Assembly: GCF_000379765.1 (NCBI RefSeq) | Contig: NZ_KB903487.1 | Location: forward strand, 1 to 64,000 | Length of the DNA: 64,000 bases | Direction of reading: 5' to 3' | Source: Flexithrix dorotheae DSM 6795 | Lineage (GTDB): Bacteria > Bacteroidota > Bacteroidia > Cytophagales > Flammeovirgaceae | Part shown: in pieces, positions 26,305 to 35,610 of the stretch | Layout of the letters: each line of letters opens with the position of its first letter | Position numbering within the stretch: the first letter of the stretch is position 1 | Notes under the pieces: model-generated | The model's database searches: none | Told to the model about the DNA's origin: nothing | What the model saw: the letters and a program-made list of their open reading frames with translations, nothing else | Program-made: the position numbers and the translations under genes

Positions 26305-26619
26305 GTGTCTAAATTTCTTCACTTCATTTTCTATAATTGTTCTTTGAATTGATACTAATTTTTGGTTTTGGGTAAGGTATTTTGATAAAGCATTTTGTGA
26401 TTTATATTTTTCACATTTTTTAACGCATTACACCCATGATAACCTGTTATTTTAACAATTTTTAGAACCTTCCTTTTTGTTTATCCTACTCAAAAAAGGC
26501 TTAATTTGTAATGTTTGTTTTTGGATAAAAGACAATCCATGGAATCTTTTGTCAAAACCAAGTTTTTTTATTTTTTGAACAGACTTTTTGGGAAAAACTG
26601 TAATCAATAAATTAAAGTA
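26305..26619. other. Intergenic region before the Bat operon
   Basis: 315 bp, AT-rich. It must contain the promoter of the moxR-bat operon, but no pair of elements stands out. No rpoB remnant is visible in any frame. Confidence 0.4.
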
Positions 26620-27621
26620 ATGAGCGAAACCACTAACATTGATATCAAAGAAATCAATGAAAAAATAAGTAGAGAAAGTGCCTTTGTTGATTTGGTGCTG
26701 ATGGAAATGAATAAGGTAATTGTCGGCCAGAAACATCTTACCGAAAGGCTTTTAATGGGCTTGTTGGCCAATGGCCATATCTTATTGGAAGGAGTTCCGG
26801 GTTTGGCGAAAACCCTAGCTATAAATACACTTGCCAACACAGTTGATGCTAAATTTAGCAGATTGCAATTTACGCCTGACCTACTTCCTGCTGATTTGCT
26901 GGGAACAATGATTTATAGCATAAAAAAGGAGGAATTTATTACAAAAAAAGGACCTCTGTTCTCCAACTTTATTTTGGCCGATGAGATTAACAGGGCCCCA
27001 GCTAAGGTACAGAGTGCCTTATTGGAGGTAATGCAGGAAAGACAGGTAACTATCGGAGATGAGACTTTTAAACTGGAAGAACCATTTTTAGTTATGGCCA
27101 CCCAAAATCCTGTAGAGCAGGAAGGAACATATCCCTTACCAGAAGCCCAGGTGGACAGGTTCATGCTGAAAGTAATTATCGATTATCCGAAAAGAGAGGA
27201 AGAAAAACTTATTATCAGACAGAATATTTCAAAAAGTTTTCCAAAGGCTAACAAGATTCTTTCTACTGACCAGATTTTAAAGGGAAGGGAAGTTTTGAAG
27301 GAAGTTTATATAGATGAAAAAATAGAGAAATATATTGTTGATATTGTTTTTGCGACAAGGTTCCCGGAGGAAGCAAAATTACCACACCTGAAAAATCTGA
27401 TCAATTTCGGTGGATCGCCCAGAGCCAGTATCAATTTGGCTTTGGCAGCCAGGGCTTATGCTTTTATTAAAAGAAGAGGTTATGTGATTCCAGAAGATGT
27501 GAGGGCTGTATGCCATGATGTTCTCAGACACAGACTGGGTTTAACTTATGAGGCAGAAGCAGAAAATGTTAAAGCTGATGACATCATTAAGGAAATTCTT
27601 AACACCATAGAAGTTCCATAG
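26620..27621 (+). CDS. MoxR-family AAA+ ATPase (first gene of Bat operon)
   Basis: 333 residues. Walker A GVPGLAKT (58-65), Walker B LADEINRAPAKVQSALLEVMQE, sensor-1 VMATQNPVEQEGTYPLPEAQVDRFM, and sensor-2 GGSPRASINLALAARAYA. MoxR ATPases act as chaperones or activators with VWA-domain partners, several of which are encoded downstream. The DUF58 gene follows 48 nt later. Confidence 0.95.
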   Translation: MSETTNIDIKEINEKISRESAFVDLVLMEMNKVIVGQKHLTERLLMGLLANGHILLEGVPGLAKTLAINTLANTVDAKFSRLQFTPDLLPADLLGTMIYSIKKEEFITKKGPLFSNFILADEINRAPAKVQSALLEVMQERQVTIGDETFKLEEPFLVMATQNPVEQEGTYPLPEAQVDRFMLKVIIDYPKREEEKLIIRQNISKSFPKANKILSTDQILKGREVLKEVYIDEKIEKYIVDIVFATRFPEEAKLPHLKNLINFGGSPRASINLALAARAYAFIKRRGYVIPEDVRAVCHDVLRHRLGLTYEAEAENVKADDIIKEILNTIEVP

Positions 27622-27669
27622 GGGTCGGAACTAAGGTGAAACCTTTTTAAAGAAGCAATTATTTAAACT

Positions 27670-28539
27670 ATGGAGACCTCAGAATTACTAAAAAAGGTAA
27701 GGAAGATTGAAATTAAAACACGTGGACTTTCCCGAAATATTTTTGCCGGAGAATATCACAGTGCTTTTAAGGGAAGAGGCATGGCTTTTAGTGAAGTAAG
27801 AGAATACCAGCCTGGAGATGATATCAGGACTATTGACTGGAAAGTTACTGCCAGATTTAATCATCCTTATATTAAGATTTTTGAAGAGGAAAGAGAACTG
27901 ACCATTATGTTGATAGTGGATGTAAGTGGGTCGAAGGAATTTGGCTCTGAAATCCAGCTGAAACAGGAAATGGTTACTGAGATAGCTGCGGTTTTGGCTT
28001 TTTCTGCTATCCAGAATAATGATAAAATTGGAGTGATATTTTTTAGTGATAAAATTGAAAAGTTCATTCCTCCAAAAAAGGGAAAGACTCATGTACTAAG
28101 AATAATCAGGGAATTAATTGATTTTGAGCCTGAAAATAAAACCACCGATATTTCTGAAGCCTTAAAGTATTTTTCAAATGCGATCAAAAAAAGGTGTACT
28201 GCCTTTCTGATTTCCGATTTTATTGATCAGGGATTTGAAAATGCTTTGAAAGCTTCTAATAATAAGCATGATGTAATTGCCCTTAAAGTTTATGATAAAA
28301 GGGAAACTGAGCTTCCGGAAGTAGGGCTTTTAAAGGTAAGAGATGCAGAAACCGGAAAGGATATCTGGGTGGATACTTCCAGCAAAAAGGTAAGGGAAAC
28401 CTTTAAAAAATCCTGGTTGATTTCTTCGAAAAAGCTTAAGGATTTATTTAATAAATCGGGTGTAGATTATGCGGAGCTTAGAACAGATCAGTCTTATGTA
28501 TTACCGTTAATGAACTTATTTAAGAAAAGAGAAGCATAA
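27670..28539 (+). CDS. DUF58 domain protein of the Bat operon
   Basis: 289 residues. The DUF58 signature FSEVREYQPGDDIRTIDWKVTAR is followed by a VWA-like fold with MLIVDVSGSKEFG (MIDAS DxSxS). No signal peptide. DUF58 proteins always accompany MoxR and VWA proteins and probably bridge the ATPase to the membrane complex. Confidence 0.93.
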   Translation: METSELLKKVRKIEIKTRGLSRNIFAGEYHSAFKGRGMAFSEVREYQPGDDIRTIDWKVTARFNHPYIKIFEEERELTIMLIVDVSGSKEFGSEIQLKQEMVTEIAAVLAFSAIQNNDKIGVIFFSDKIEKFIPPKKGKTHVLRIIRELIDFEPENKTTDISEALKYFSNAIKKRCTAFLISDFIDQGFENALKASNNKHDVIALKVYDKRETELPEVGLLKVRDAETGKDIWVDTSSKKVRETFKKSWLISSKKLKDLFNKSGVDYAELRTDQSYVLPLMNLFKKREA

Positions 28540-28570
28540 AAAACTGTTTGAAATTATCACCGAGGATATT

Positions 28571-29527
28571 ATGGCTAGAAGTTTTTTTATAAAATCTTTA
28601 TTTCTTATTTGCCTGTGGTTGGGTTTTGGGGAAGGCTATGCACAAAAAATTGAAGTAGCCGCATTACCCGATACCAATACATTTTTAATTGGGGAACAAA
28701 TCAAAATTAAACTAGAAGCGAAAATTCCTGAAAATGGGGATATTAATTTTCCGGTTTTTAGTGATACCTTGATAAGTGAAGTTGAAATTTTGGAAGCTTC
28801 ATCCGTAGATTCAGTGGAAGAAAAAGGCTATAAAAAGTTATGGATGGATCTTACGGTGACTTCTTTCGACAGCGGATTTCATGCCATTCCTCCGCTCCAA
28901 TTTATAGGCCGTGAACCTGGTAATCCGCTCAAATCTTATCATACAGAAGCATTTTTATTGGAGGTACAAACCGTTGCTGTAGATACCTCTAAGGCCATAA
29001 TGAGTATAAAAGAACCTATTGTGGTGCCGGTGTCTTTCCAGGAAATGTTACCTTATATCCTTTCAGGAATACTTGTGCTCGGACTTGCCGCACTCGGTTT
29101 CTGGTTTTGGAAGAAACAGCAGAATAAGCCTGTAGAAGAAAAAAAGGAAACTATTCCGCAAGATCCTCCACATGTAATTGCATTAAGAGATTTAGAACAA
29201 CTGGAAGCCAAACAGGTGTGGCAAAAAGGAGAGTTTAAGGATTACCACAGTGAACTGACCGAAATTATCAGGAGATATATTGAAAACAGATATAAAATTC
29301 CTGCCCTGGAGCAGGTTTCTGATGAAATTTTGCAAAGTTTTTCTAATTCAGGCGTGCTCAAAGAAAAGGAGTATGATAACCTGAGAAGTATGCTTAACCT
29401 GGCGGATATGGTAAAGTTTGCCAAAGTTCATCCGCTACCCAATGAGAATGAAAGAAGTATGGAACTGGCGGTGGAATTTGTAGATAATACAAAGTATTCA
29501 GAGAACATTGAAAAGGAAGTAGTATGA
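28571..29527 (+). CDS. Bat operon membrane protein with BatD-like exported region
   Basis: 318 residues. Signal peptide (to about AYAQ, residue 25), an exported beta-rich region (residues 26-150), one TM helix (ILSGILVLGLAALGFWFW, about 160-178) and a cytoplasmic helical tail including YHSELTEIIRRYIENRYKIPALEQVSDEIL. The tail resembles the C-terminal region of BatD-like proteins. The stop overlaps the batA start by 4 nt (ATGA), a sign of coupling. Exact role unknown. Confidence 0.8.
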   Translation: MARSFFIKSLFLICLWLGFGEGYAQKIEVAALPDTNTFLIGEQIKIKLEAKIPENGDINFPVFSDTLISEVEILEASSVDSVEEKGYKKLWMDLTVTSFDSGFHAIPPLQFIGREPGNPLKSYHTEAFLLEVQTVAVDTSKAIMSIKEPIVVPVSFQEMLPYILSGILVLGLAALGFWFWKKQQNKPVEEKKETIPQDPPHVIALRDLEQLEAKQVWQKGEFKDYHSELTEIIRRYIENRYKIPALEQVSDEILQSFSNSGVLKEKEYDNLRSMLNLADMVKFAKVHPLPNENERSMELAVEFVDNTKYSENIEKEVV

Positions 29528-30522
29528 ACCTGAATAATATAACATTTGCTAACCCGGAGTATTTCTTTTTACTCCTCATTATTATTCCCATGATTGCATG
29601 GTATGTGATGAATAGGAATAAGGCTTATGCTTCTTTACAGGTTTCAGATATCAGTGCCCTTGCACTGGCTGGGAGGACCTATAAATATTATCTGCAGCAT
29701 CTTCCTTTTTTCTTACGTGTAATTACCATCGCTTTATTTATTACTATTCTTGCCCGGCCGCAGTCTCAGGATAGCTGGGAAAATACCAATATTGAAGGTA
29801 TTGATATTGTAATTGCCACAGATATTTCCGGAAGCATGCTTGCCAGAGACTTTGAACCCGACCGACTTGAGGCTGCAAAAAATGTGGCTAAGGAATTTAT
29901 TAAGGGACGGCCCAATGACAGGGTCGGGCTTGTTGTTTTTGCAGGAGAGAGTTTCACCCAATGTCCCCTAACTACCGACCACTCGGTTTTGGTTAATCTG
30001 TTTGAAGATATAAAAAGTGGTATGGTAAAGGATGGAACTGCCATTGGAATGGGGCTGGCAAGTGCAGTAAACAGACTAAAAGAAAGTGAAGCCATTAGTA
30101 AAGTAGCCATTTTGCTTACTGATGGGGTAAATAATTCAGGTTCCATTGCTCCAGTTACAGCAGCTGAAATCGCTGATGAGTTTGATATAAGAGTATATAC
30201 CGTGGGTATGGGGACAAATGGAGTTGCGCCAATGCCTGTGCAAACCCCTTTTGGTATGCAATATAAAAATGTAGAGGTGGAAATTGATGAAGATGCCTTA
30301 CAAAAAATTGCCGAAATGACAGGAGGAAAGTATTTCAGGGCAACTGATAATGAATCTTTAAAAAAGATCTATGAAGAAATTGATCAGTTGGAAAAATCAA
30401 AAATTGATGTCACTGAGTTCAGCAAGAAGAAGGAGGAATTTTTACCTTTCGCCTTACTTGCTGCTATTTTATTATTTATGGAAATTACATTGAGAAATAC
30501 TGTTTTAAGAACCATTCCTTAA
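29524..30522 (+). CDS. batA: BatA: VWA-domain aerotolerance protein
   Basis: 332 residues. Two N-terminal TMs (about 14-28 and 58-78), a VWA domain with MIDAS IVIATDISGSMLARDFEP and the later motifs VVFAGESFTQCPLTTD and ILLTDGVNNSG, and a C-terminal TM (FALLAAILLFMEITL). It is anchored in the inner membrane with the VWA domain cytoplasmic or periplasmic (topology not decided here). In Bacteroides the bat genes affect aerotolerance. Confidence 0.93.
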   Translation: MNLNNITFANPEYFFLLLIIIPMIAWYVMNRNKAYASLQVSDISALALAGRTYKYYLQHLPFFLRVITIALFITILARPQSQDSWENTNIEGIDIVIATDISGSMLARDFEPDRLEAAKNVAKEFIKGRPNDRVGLVVFAGESFTQCPLTTDHSVLVNLFEDIKSGMVKDGTAIGMGLASAVNRLKESEAISKVAILLTDGVNNSGSIAPVTAAEIADEFDIRVYTVGMGTNGVAPMPVQTPFGMQYKNVEVEIDEDALQKIAEMTGGKYFRATDNESLKKIYEEIDQLEKSKIDVTEFSKKKEEFLPFALLAAILLFMEITLRNTVLRTIP

Positions 30523-30526
30523 GAAA

Positions 30527-31012
30527 ATGACAGATATTGAAGCTATAAAAAGGAACTTAGCCGATGGGCCATTATTTCTGGGAAGCATAATCAGAGATAT
30601 TCCGGATAGCTTATTAAAGGAAAGGAGGATTAAAGGCAAATGGAGTATTCATGAACATGCCTGCCATCTGGTGGATGTCCAGCAAATGATAAATGCCAGG
30701 TTTATAAAATTTAGAGATGATGAAAAACCAGAAGTAAAACCCTATTTGCCAGGAACAAATGTGGCAGATGATTTTTTAATGGATTTGCCATTAAAAGAAA
30801 CGGTTGAAAAGTTTGCAGGCTATAGGAAAAGTTTATTGGATATCGTGGACGGTTTCGATGAAAAAACCTGGCAAAAAAAAGTGATTCATCCTGAGTATGA
30901 ACCCTTTAATCCATATATATTTTTAAGACATGTTATGATGCACGATCATTTTCATATGTACCGAATTGAGGAGTTGTGGTTGACAAACCAGGAGTTTTTG
31001 AGAAGTGTTTAA
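30527..31012 (+). CDS. DinB-family protein inserted in the Bat operon
   Basis: 161 residues, a four-helix DinB/YfiT fold. Possible metal-binding histidines: WSIHEHACHLVDVQ near 45-53 and RHVMMHDHFHMYRIEEL near 137-149. DinB-like proteins include metal-dependent thiol transferases and many unknowns. It starts 4 nt after batA and ends 19 nt before batB, so it is part of the transcript. This is not a usual Bat gene, and its tie to the system is only by context. Confidence 0.85.
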   Translation: MTDIEAIKRNLADGPLFLGSIIRDIPDSLLKERRIKGKWSIHEHACHLVDVQQMINARFIKFRDDEKPEVKPYLPGTNVADDFLMDLPLKETVEKFAGYRKSLLDIVDGFDEKTWQKKVIHPEYEPFNPYIFLRHVMMHDHFHMYRIEELWLTNQEFLRSV

Positions 31013-31031
31013 AAATTAAAAAAGTATTAAA

Positions 31032-32069
31032 ATGTTCAGGTTCGAGCATAGTGATTTTTTGTATGGACTTATTCTGATCCCAATTTTAGTCATCTTGTTT
31101 TGGCTGGAGGGAAGGATGAGAAAAAAGGCTATCCGGTCATTGGGAAGTCTTTCGGTGATTAAGCAATTAATGCCCGAATATTCCCGAACCCGGCCTGTAT
31201 GGAAAAATTTATTTATCATATTATCAGTACTTTCCTTAATAATTGCTGTAGCTAATCCTCAGGTAGGTTCTAAAATGGAAATTGTGAAAAGGAAAGGAGT
31301 GGAAATCATCATTGCCATTGATGTTTCCAACAGTATGCTTGCGGAAGATATTCGACCTAACCGGCTTGAAAAAGCCAAACAATCCATCGCTCAATTGGTA
31401 AAAAGGCTTCATAATGATAAGCTGGGATTAATAGTTTTTGCTGGAGATGCCTATACCCAGTTACCTATTACCACCGATTATTCTGCTGCAAGGATGTTCC
31501 TGAGAAGTGTGAAAACGAATATCGTTCCGGTTCAGGGGACGGCAATAGGAAAAGCCATTGAATTAGGGATGAATTCTTTTAGTAAAGATGAAACTAAAAA
31601 TAAGGCTTTAATTGTAATTACTGATGGGGAGAATCATGAAGATGATGCATTGGAAATGGCTAAAAAGGCAGCTGAAGCTGGAATAATTGTAAATACCATT
31701 GGTATGGGTCAGGCAAAAGGTGCTCCCATTCCGGTTTATAACAATTATGGGCAAAAAGATTTCCGAAAGGACAACCAGGGAAATGTGATTGTGACCAAGC
31801 TGAATGAAACCATGCTGAGGCAAATCGCTCAGGCGGGCAATGGAACTTTTATTCGGGCAACCAATTCGGGAACAGGGTTAAATATTTTGTTTGATAAAAT
31901 AAATGAACTGGAGAAAAAGGAATTTGAGTCCAAACTTTATACAGATTATGAAGACGGATTTCCCATATTTATCAGCTTAGCATTATTCTTTTTATTACTG
32001 GAGTTTTTGATTTTGCCCAGAAAAAATAAATGGATGAGTAAAATTGATCTATTTAAATTTAAGGTTTAA
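31032..32069 (+). CDS. batB: BatB: VWA-domain aerotolerance protein
   Basis: 345 residues, paralogous to BatA. N-terminal TMs (about 10-25 and 58-75), MIDAS IIIAIDVSNSMLAEDIRPNR, IVFAGDAYTQLPITTDY, ALIVITDGENHEDDA, and a C-terminal TM. The MIDAS is DVSNS rather than DISGS but keeps the D-S-S ligands. It probably forms a membrane complex with BatA. Confidence 0.93.
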   Translation: MFRFEHSDFLYGLILIPILVILFWLEGRMRKKAIRSLGSLSVIKQLMPEYSRTRPVWKNLFIILSVLSLIIAVANPQVGSKMEIVKRKGVEIIIAIDVSNSMLAEDIRPNRLEKAKQSIAQLVKRLHNDKLGLIVFAGDAYTQLPITTDYSAARMFLRSVKTNIVPVQGTAIGKAIELGMNSFSKDETKNKALIVITDGENHEDDALEMAKKAAEAGIIVNTIGMGQAKGAPIPVYNNYGQKDFRKDNQGNVIVTKLNETMLRQIAQAGNGTFIRATNSGTGLNILFDKINELEKKEFESKLYTDYEDGFPIFISLALFFLLLEFLILPRKNKWMSKIDLFKFKV

Positions 32070-32083
32070 ACCTGTATTAAATT

Positions 32084-32875
32084 ATGAAACATATTTTTCT
32101 ATCAATCTTTATCGCTATTATTCATCAAATGGCTTTTGCGCAGAGTGAAAGAAAATACATTCGTGAAGGGAATGAATATTATGCGCAGGAAAATTATGAG
32201 AAAGCCCAGGAAGCCTATTTAAAAGGAATTGAAGAAAATAAAGATTCTTATGAAGCTGCTTTCAATTTGGGAGATGCGCTTTATAAAAAAGAAAAATACG
32301 AAGAGGCTGCAGAGCAGTTTGAAATGTTAGCCAACACTTCTTCCGACAAACAACAACTGGCTCAGGCTTACCACAATTTGGGAAATAGTTTGCTGAAAGC
32401 ACAGAAATATCAGGAAAGTGTAGAAGCCTATAAAAATGCTCTACGAAATAATCCGACTGATGAAGAAACCAGATATAATTTAGCTTATGCCATGGAAAAA
32501 TTAAAAGAGCAACAGCAGCAAAATCAACAGAATCAGAATAATCAGGATAATCAAGATAAGAATCAGCAGGATCAGGAAAATAAAGAAAACCAGGAGAATA
32601 AAGATCAGGAAAACCAAAATCAGGATCAGCAGGATCAGCAAAATCAAGATCAAAAAGACCAACAAAATCAGGATCAACAAAACCAACAACAACAGCAGCA
32701 ACAAGGAGATGAACAGCCTCCAAAGCAGGGGCAATCTCCTCAAAAACAGGGTATCTCCAAAGAGGATGCTCAAAGATTGTTAGAGGCTTTGCAAAATCAG
32801 GAGCAGCAATTGCAAAATGACATGAAGAAGAAAAAAATGAAGGGGAATCCTGTGAAAATCGAAAAAGACTGGTGA
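32084..32875 (+). CDS. batC: BatC: TPR protein with Q/N/D/E-rich tail
   Basis: 263 residues. Signal peptide (ending MAFAQ), TPRs in residues about 20-140 (YYAQENYEKAQEAYLKGIEE, AAFNLGDALYKKEKYEEAAEQF, AYHNLGNSLLKAQKYQESVEAYKNAL), then about 70 residues of almost pure Gln/Asn/Asp/Glu/Lys (32505-32715). Low-complexity tails are usual for BatC but this one is long. Protein-protein scaffold in the periplasm. Confidence 0.9.
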   Translation: MKHIFLSIFIAIIHQMAFAQSERKYIREGNEYYAQENYEKAQEAYLKGIEENKDSYEAAFNLGDALYKKEKYEEAAEQFEMLANTSSDKQQLAQAYHNLGNSLLKAQKYQESVEAYKNALRNNPTDEETRYNLAYAMEKLKEQQQQNQQNQNNQDNQDKNQQDQENKENQENKDQENQNQDQQDQQNQDQKDQQNQDQQNQQQQQQQGDEQPPKQGQSPQKQGISKEDAQRLLEALQNQEQQLQNDMKKKKMKGNPVKIEKDW

Positions 32876-32915
32876 TAATAAAGGAAGATTAGGTGATTTT
32901 CCAAATCTAGAAAAA

Positions 32916-34745
32916 ATGAAATTTTTAATCCAAATAATATTTATAGTATTCCTAAGTCATATGGCATTGGGGCAGGATGTCAAATTTACAGCTTCTGCAC
33001 CAATTGCTGTGGCCAATGGTGATAGGTTTCGCCTGGTTTATGAAGTGAATGCTGAAGGGGAAAATTTTAAGCATGGAGATCTGGAAGGTTTTTCTGTATT
33101 ATCAGGACCAAACCTCTCTACCAGTAGTAGTGTGCAGATCATAAATGGAAAAATGAGCCAAAGTGTTTCCTATTCCTATGTTTTTATCCTTCAGGCTACC
33201 AGGGAGGGAAAATTTTCACTGCCCGCAGCAACCATTACGGTAGATGGAAAGGAATATACTTCAAATAGCCCAAAAATTGAGGTGGCCAAGGCCAGACAAG
33301 GGCAACAGAATCAAAACAACAGCGCTAATGGTCAAAATGGACAAATCTCCGATCAAGACCTTTTTGTGAGGGTAATTGTACCTGATCAAGAAGTTTTTCA
33401 GGGAGAGCATGTACAGGCTACTGTGAAAATTTATACCAGGGTTAATCTTGTAGGATTTGAAAACACCAAATTTCCGGCATTTAATGGGTTTTGGAGTGAA
33501 GATTTAGATTTACCAAATCAGATTTCGATCCAAAGGGAAGTTTACAATGGAGAAGTATTTAATGTAGGTGTTTTAAAAAGTTCTATATTATTCCCACAAC
33601 GATCGGGGGATTTGGTGATAGAACCTGCGGAATTAGGTTGCGTGGTCAGGGTAAAAACCAGAAGGAGAAGTAATAGCCCATTCGATGATTTTTTTGGAAC
33701 TTCCAGTGTGGAATTAAAAAAGACTGTTTCCAGTCCGAAAGTAACTGTAAAAGTGAAATCTTTACCCCTCAACACCAGACCCAGTACTTTCAACGGAGCT
33801 GTTGGTAAGTTAAAGATGACCACTACTATCGATAAATTGGAAGCTACTTCAAATGATCCCATTACCCTAAAAGTAAATGTGGCAGGCAATGGAACACTGA
33901 AATTTTTAGAACCACCAAAAATCGAATTTCCCGCAGATTTTGAGGTTTATGATCCGAAAGTTCAAAATAATTTAAGTACCACTTCCTCAGGGGTTTCAGG
34001 AACAAAAACTTTTGAATACCTGATGATTCCCAGACATCATGGTGATTATTCCATTCCCCCAATAAAGTTCTCTTATTTCAACCCTGAAACAAAAAAATAT
34101 GAGACAGATCAGTCTGAAGAATTTAAAATTCATGTGGTAAAAGGGGAAAACGATGAAGTAGCAGAGCTTTCTACTCCGGGAACAACCAGGGAAAATGTGA
34201 AAATGATAGGAAGTGATATTCGGTATATTAAAACCAATGATTTTGAACTCCAAAAAGAAGATACTTACTTATTTGGTTCTACTGTTTTCAATACAGTTTA
34301 TATAGTTTCTTCCAGTCTTTTTCTTTTAGCATTTGTTTTCATTAAACAAAAAAGAAAGCAGGAATCTGATATCACACTCGTGAAAAATAAGAAAGCAGGG
34401 AAAATGGCCAAAAAGCGCTTAAAACAGGCAGAGTTGTTTTTAAAAGAAGAGAAAAAGGACCCATTCTATAAGGAGTTGCTCAATGCCATGTGGGGTTATA
34501 TTGGCGATAAGTTGAATATGCCTTTATCTGAGTTGACAAAAGATAATGTAAAAGAGCGATTACAGGCACGGGAGGTTGGTGAGGAATTGATAGAAAAATT
34601 TATTGCTTTTATGAACGATTGCGAATTTGCCCAGTTTTCACCATCTGGAGGCTCAGGGGCAATGGACAAAGATTATAATCAGGCCATCGATTTGATCAGC
34701 GAACTTGAAGGAAATATAAAAGGAAAAGTTGCGGCCAGGGTTTAA
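32916..34745 (+). CDS. batD: BatD: oxygen-tolerance membrane protein
   Basis: 609 residues. Signal peptide (ending MALGQ), several beta-sandwich domains (residues 20-440; e.g. VKFTASAPIAVANGDRFRL and DLFVRVIVPDQEVFQGEHV), one TM (VFNTVYIVSSSLFLLAFVFI, about 457-476) and a cytoplasmic tail rich in helices. The segment DLFVRVIV.D...VFQGEHV is typical of BatD. A large exported part suggests a periplasmic role in the complex. Confidence 0.92.
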   Translation: MKFLIQIIFIVFLSHMALGQDVKFTASAPIAVANGDRFRLVYEVNAEGENFKHGDLEGFSVLSGPNLSTSSSVQIINGKMSQSVSYSYVFILQATREGKFSLPAATITVDGKEYTSNSPKIEVAKARQGQQNQNNSANGQNGQISDQDLFVRVIVPDQEVFQGEHVQATVKIYTRVNLVGFENTKFPAFNGFWSEDLDLPNQISIQREVYNGEVFNVGVLKSSILFPQRSGDLVIEPAELGCVVRVKTRRRSNSPFDDFFGTSSVELKKTVSSPKVTVKVKSLPLNTRPSTFNGAVGKLKMTTTIDKLEATSNDPITLKVNVAGNGTLKFLEPPKIEFPADFEVYDPKVQNNLSTTSSGVSGTKTFEYLMIPRHHGDYSIPPIKFSYFNPETKKYETDQSEEFKIHVVKGENDEVAELSTPGTTRENVKMIGSDIRYIKTNDFELQKEDTYLFGSTVFNTVYIVSSSLFLLAFVFIKQKRKQESDITLVKNKKAGKMAKKRLKQAELFLKEEKKDPFYKELLNAMWGYIGDKLNMPLSELTKDNVKERLQAREVGEELIEKFIAFMNDCEFAQFSPSGGSGAMDKDYNQAIDLISELEGNIKGKVAARV

Positions 34746-34778
34746 TTGAATGGACCTAAACATCAAGAATCTTAAGAA

Positions 34779-35534
34779 ATGAAAAATATACTCTTTTTAA
34801 GTCTGCTTTTATTGGTAAGTAAATTGGCAACTGCAGCCGATTTTTCTCAGGAATTAAAACAAGCTGAAGAGGCTTATAATGCAGGTCAGTATGAGGAGGC
34901 TATTAGTAATTATGAGAAAATTGCCAGTCAGGGATATGAAGCATTTGAGTTATATTATAATTTGGGAAATGCATATTATAAGTCGGAAAATTATGCGGCA
35001 GCCATTCTAAATTATGAAAGAGCCAAAAAGCTCGATCCCGATCAGGAAGATTTACTATTTAACTTGTCTTTAGCCCAGGAACATACTGTGGATAAGTTTG
35101 ATAAATTACCCGAATTGTCAGTAGCGAAGTGGTATAAATCTTTTATCAATGCGGTTTCTTCGAATGGTTGGTCCATTATGAGTATGATTACTTTTGTGGT
35201 GTTCCTGGCAGGATTATCTATCTTTTTATTTTTTTACGACATACAAATAAAGAAAATAGCCATTTGGGTCACACTGGTATTTTTTATTTTTTCAGGAACC
35301 TCTTTTGTTTTTGCCTGGCAACAGAAAAAGTTTGCAGAAGAAAATCTGGAGGCTATTGTTTTTGAGCCAAGTGTTACGGTAAAAAGTATGCCTGATGATA
35401 ACGGAACAAGATTATTTGTAATCCATGAAGGAACTAAGGTGAAAGTGATGGAAATAAAGGAAAACTGGAAAAAAATAAAACTGAGTGATGGAAATGTGGG
35501 TTGGCTAAAAGGGGAAACCATTCAGGAAATCTGA
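34779..35534 (+). CDS. batE: BatE: TPR and SH3-like protein
   Basis: 251 residues. Signal peptide (ending ATAA), TPRs (about 25-100: QAEEAYNAGQYEEAISNYEKIA, LYYNLGNAYYKSENYAAAILNYERA), two TMs (about 132-150 and 157-176), and a C-terminal bacterial SH3-like domain (VTVKSMPDDNGTRLFVIHEGTKVKVMEIKENWKKIKL). This is the standard layout of BatE, the last gene of the operon. Confidence 0.92.
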   Translation: MKNILFLSLLLLVSKLATAADFSQELKQAEEAYNAGQYEEAISNYEKIASQGYEAFELYYNLGNAYYKSENYAAAILNYERAKKLDPDQEDLLFNLSLAQEHTVDKFDKLPELSVAKWYKSFINAVSSNGWSIMSMITFVVFLAGLSIFLFFYDIQIKKIAIWVTLVFFIFSGTSFVFAWQQKKFAEENLEAIVFEPSVTVKSMPDDNGTRLFVIHEGTKVKVMEIKENWKKIKLSDGNVGWLKGETIQEI

Positions 35535-35610
35535 TTTTTCAGCCATTTTGAATTAGGTTTTATATTTTTGAATTATTATACCAACTTACAAACAACTTTA
35601 GCGCCTTATT

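Noticed and set aside
26452-26736. Minus-strand frame in the rplL-moxR gap
   Set aside because: It extends into the moxR gene on the opposite strand and has no recognisable motif.
32262-32773. Long antisense frames rich in Asp/Pro or Leu/Ile opposite batC
   Set aside because: They mirror the CAG/GAT-rich codon bias of the batC tail; no start signal or protein-like composition.
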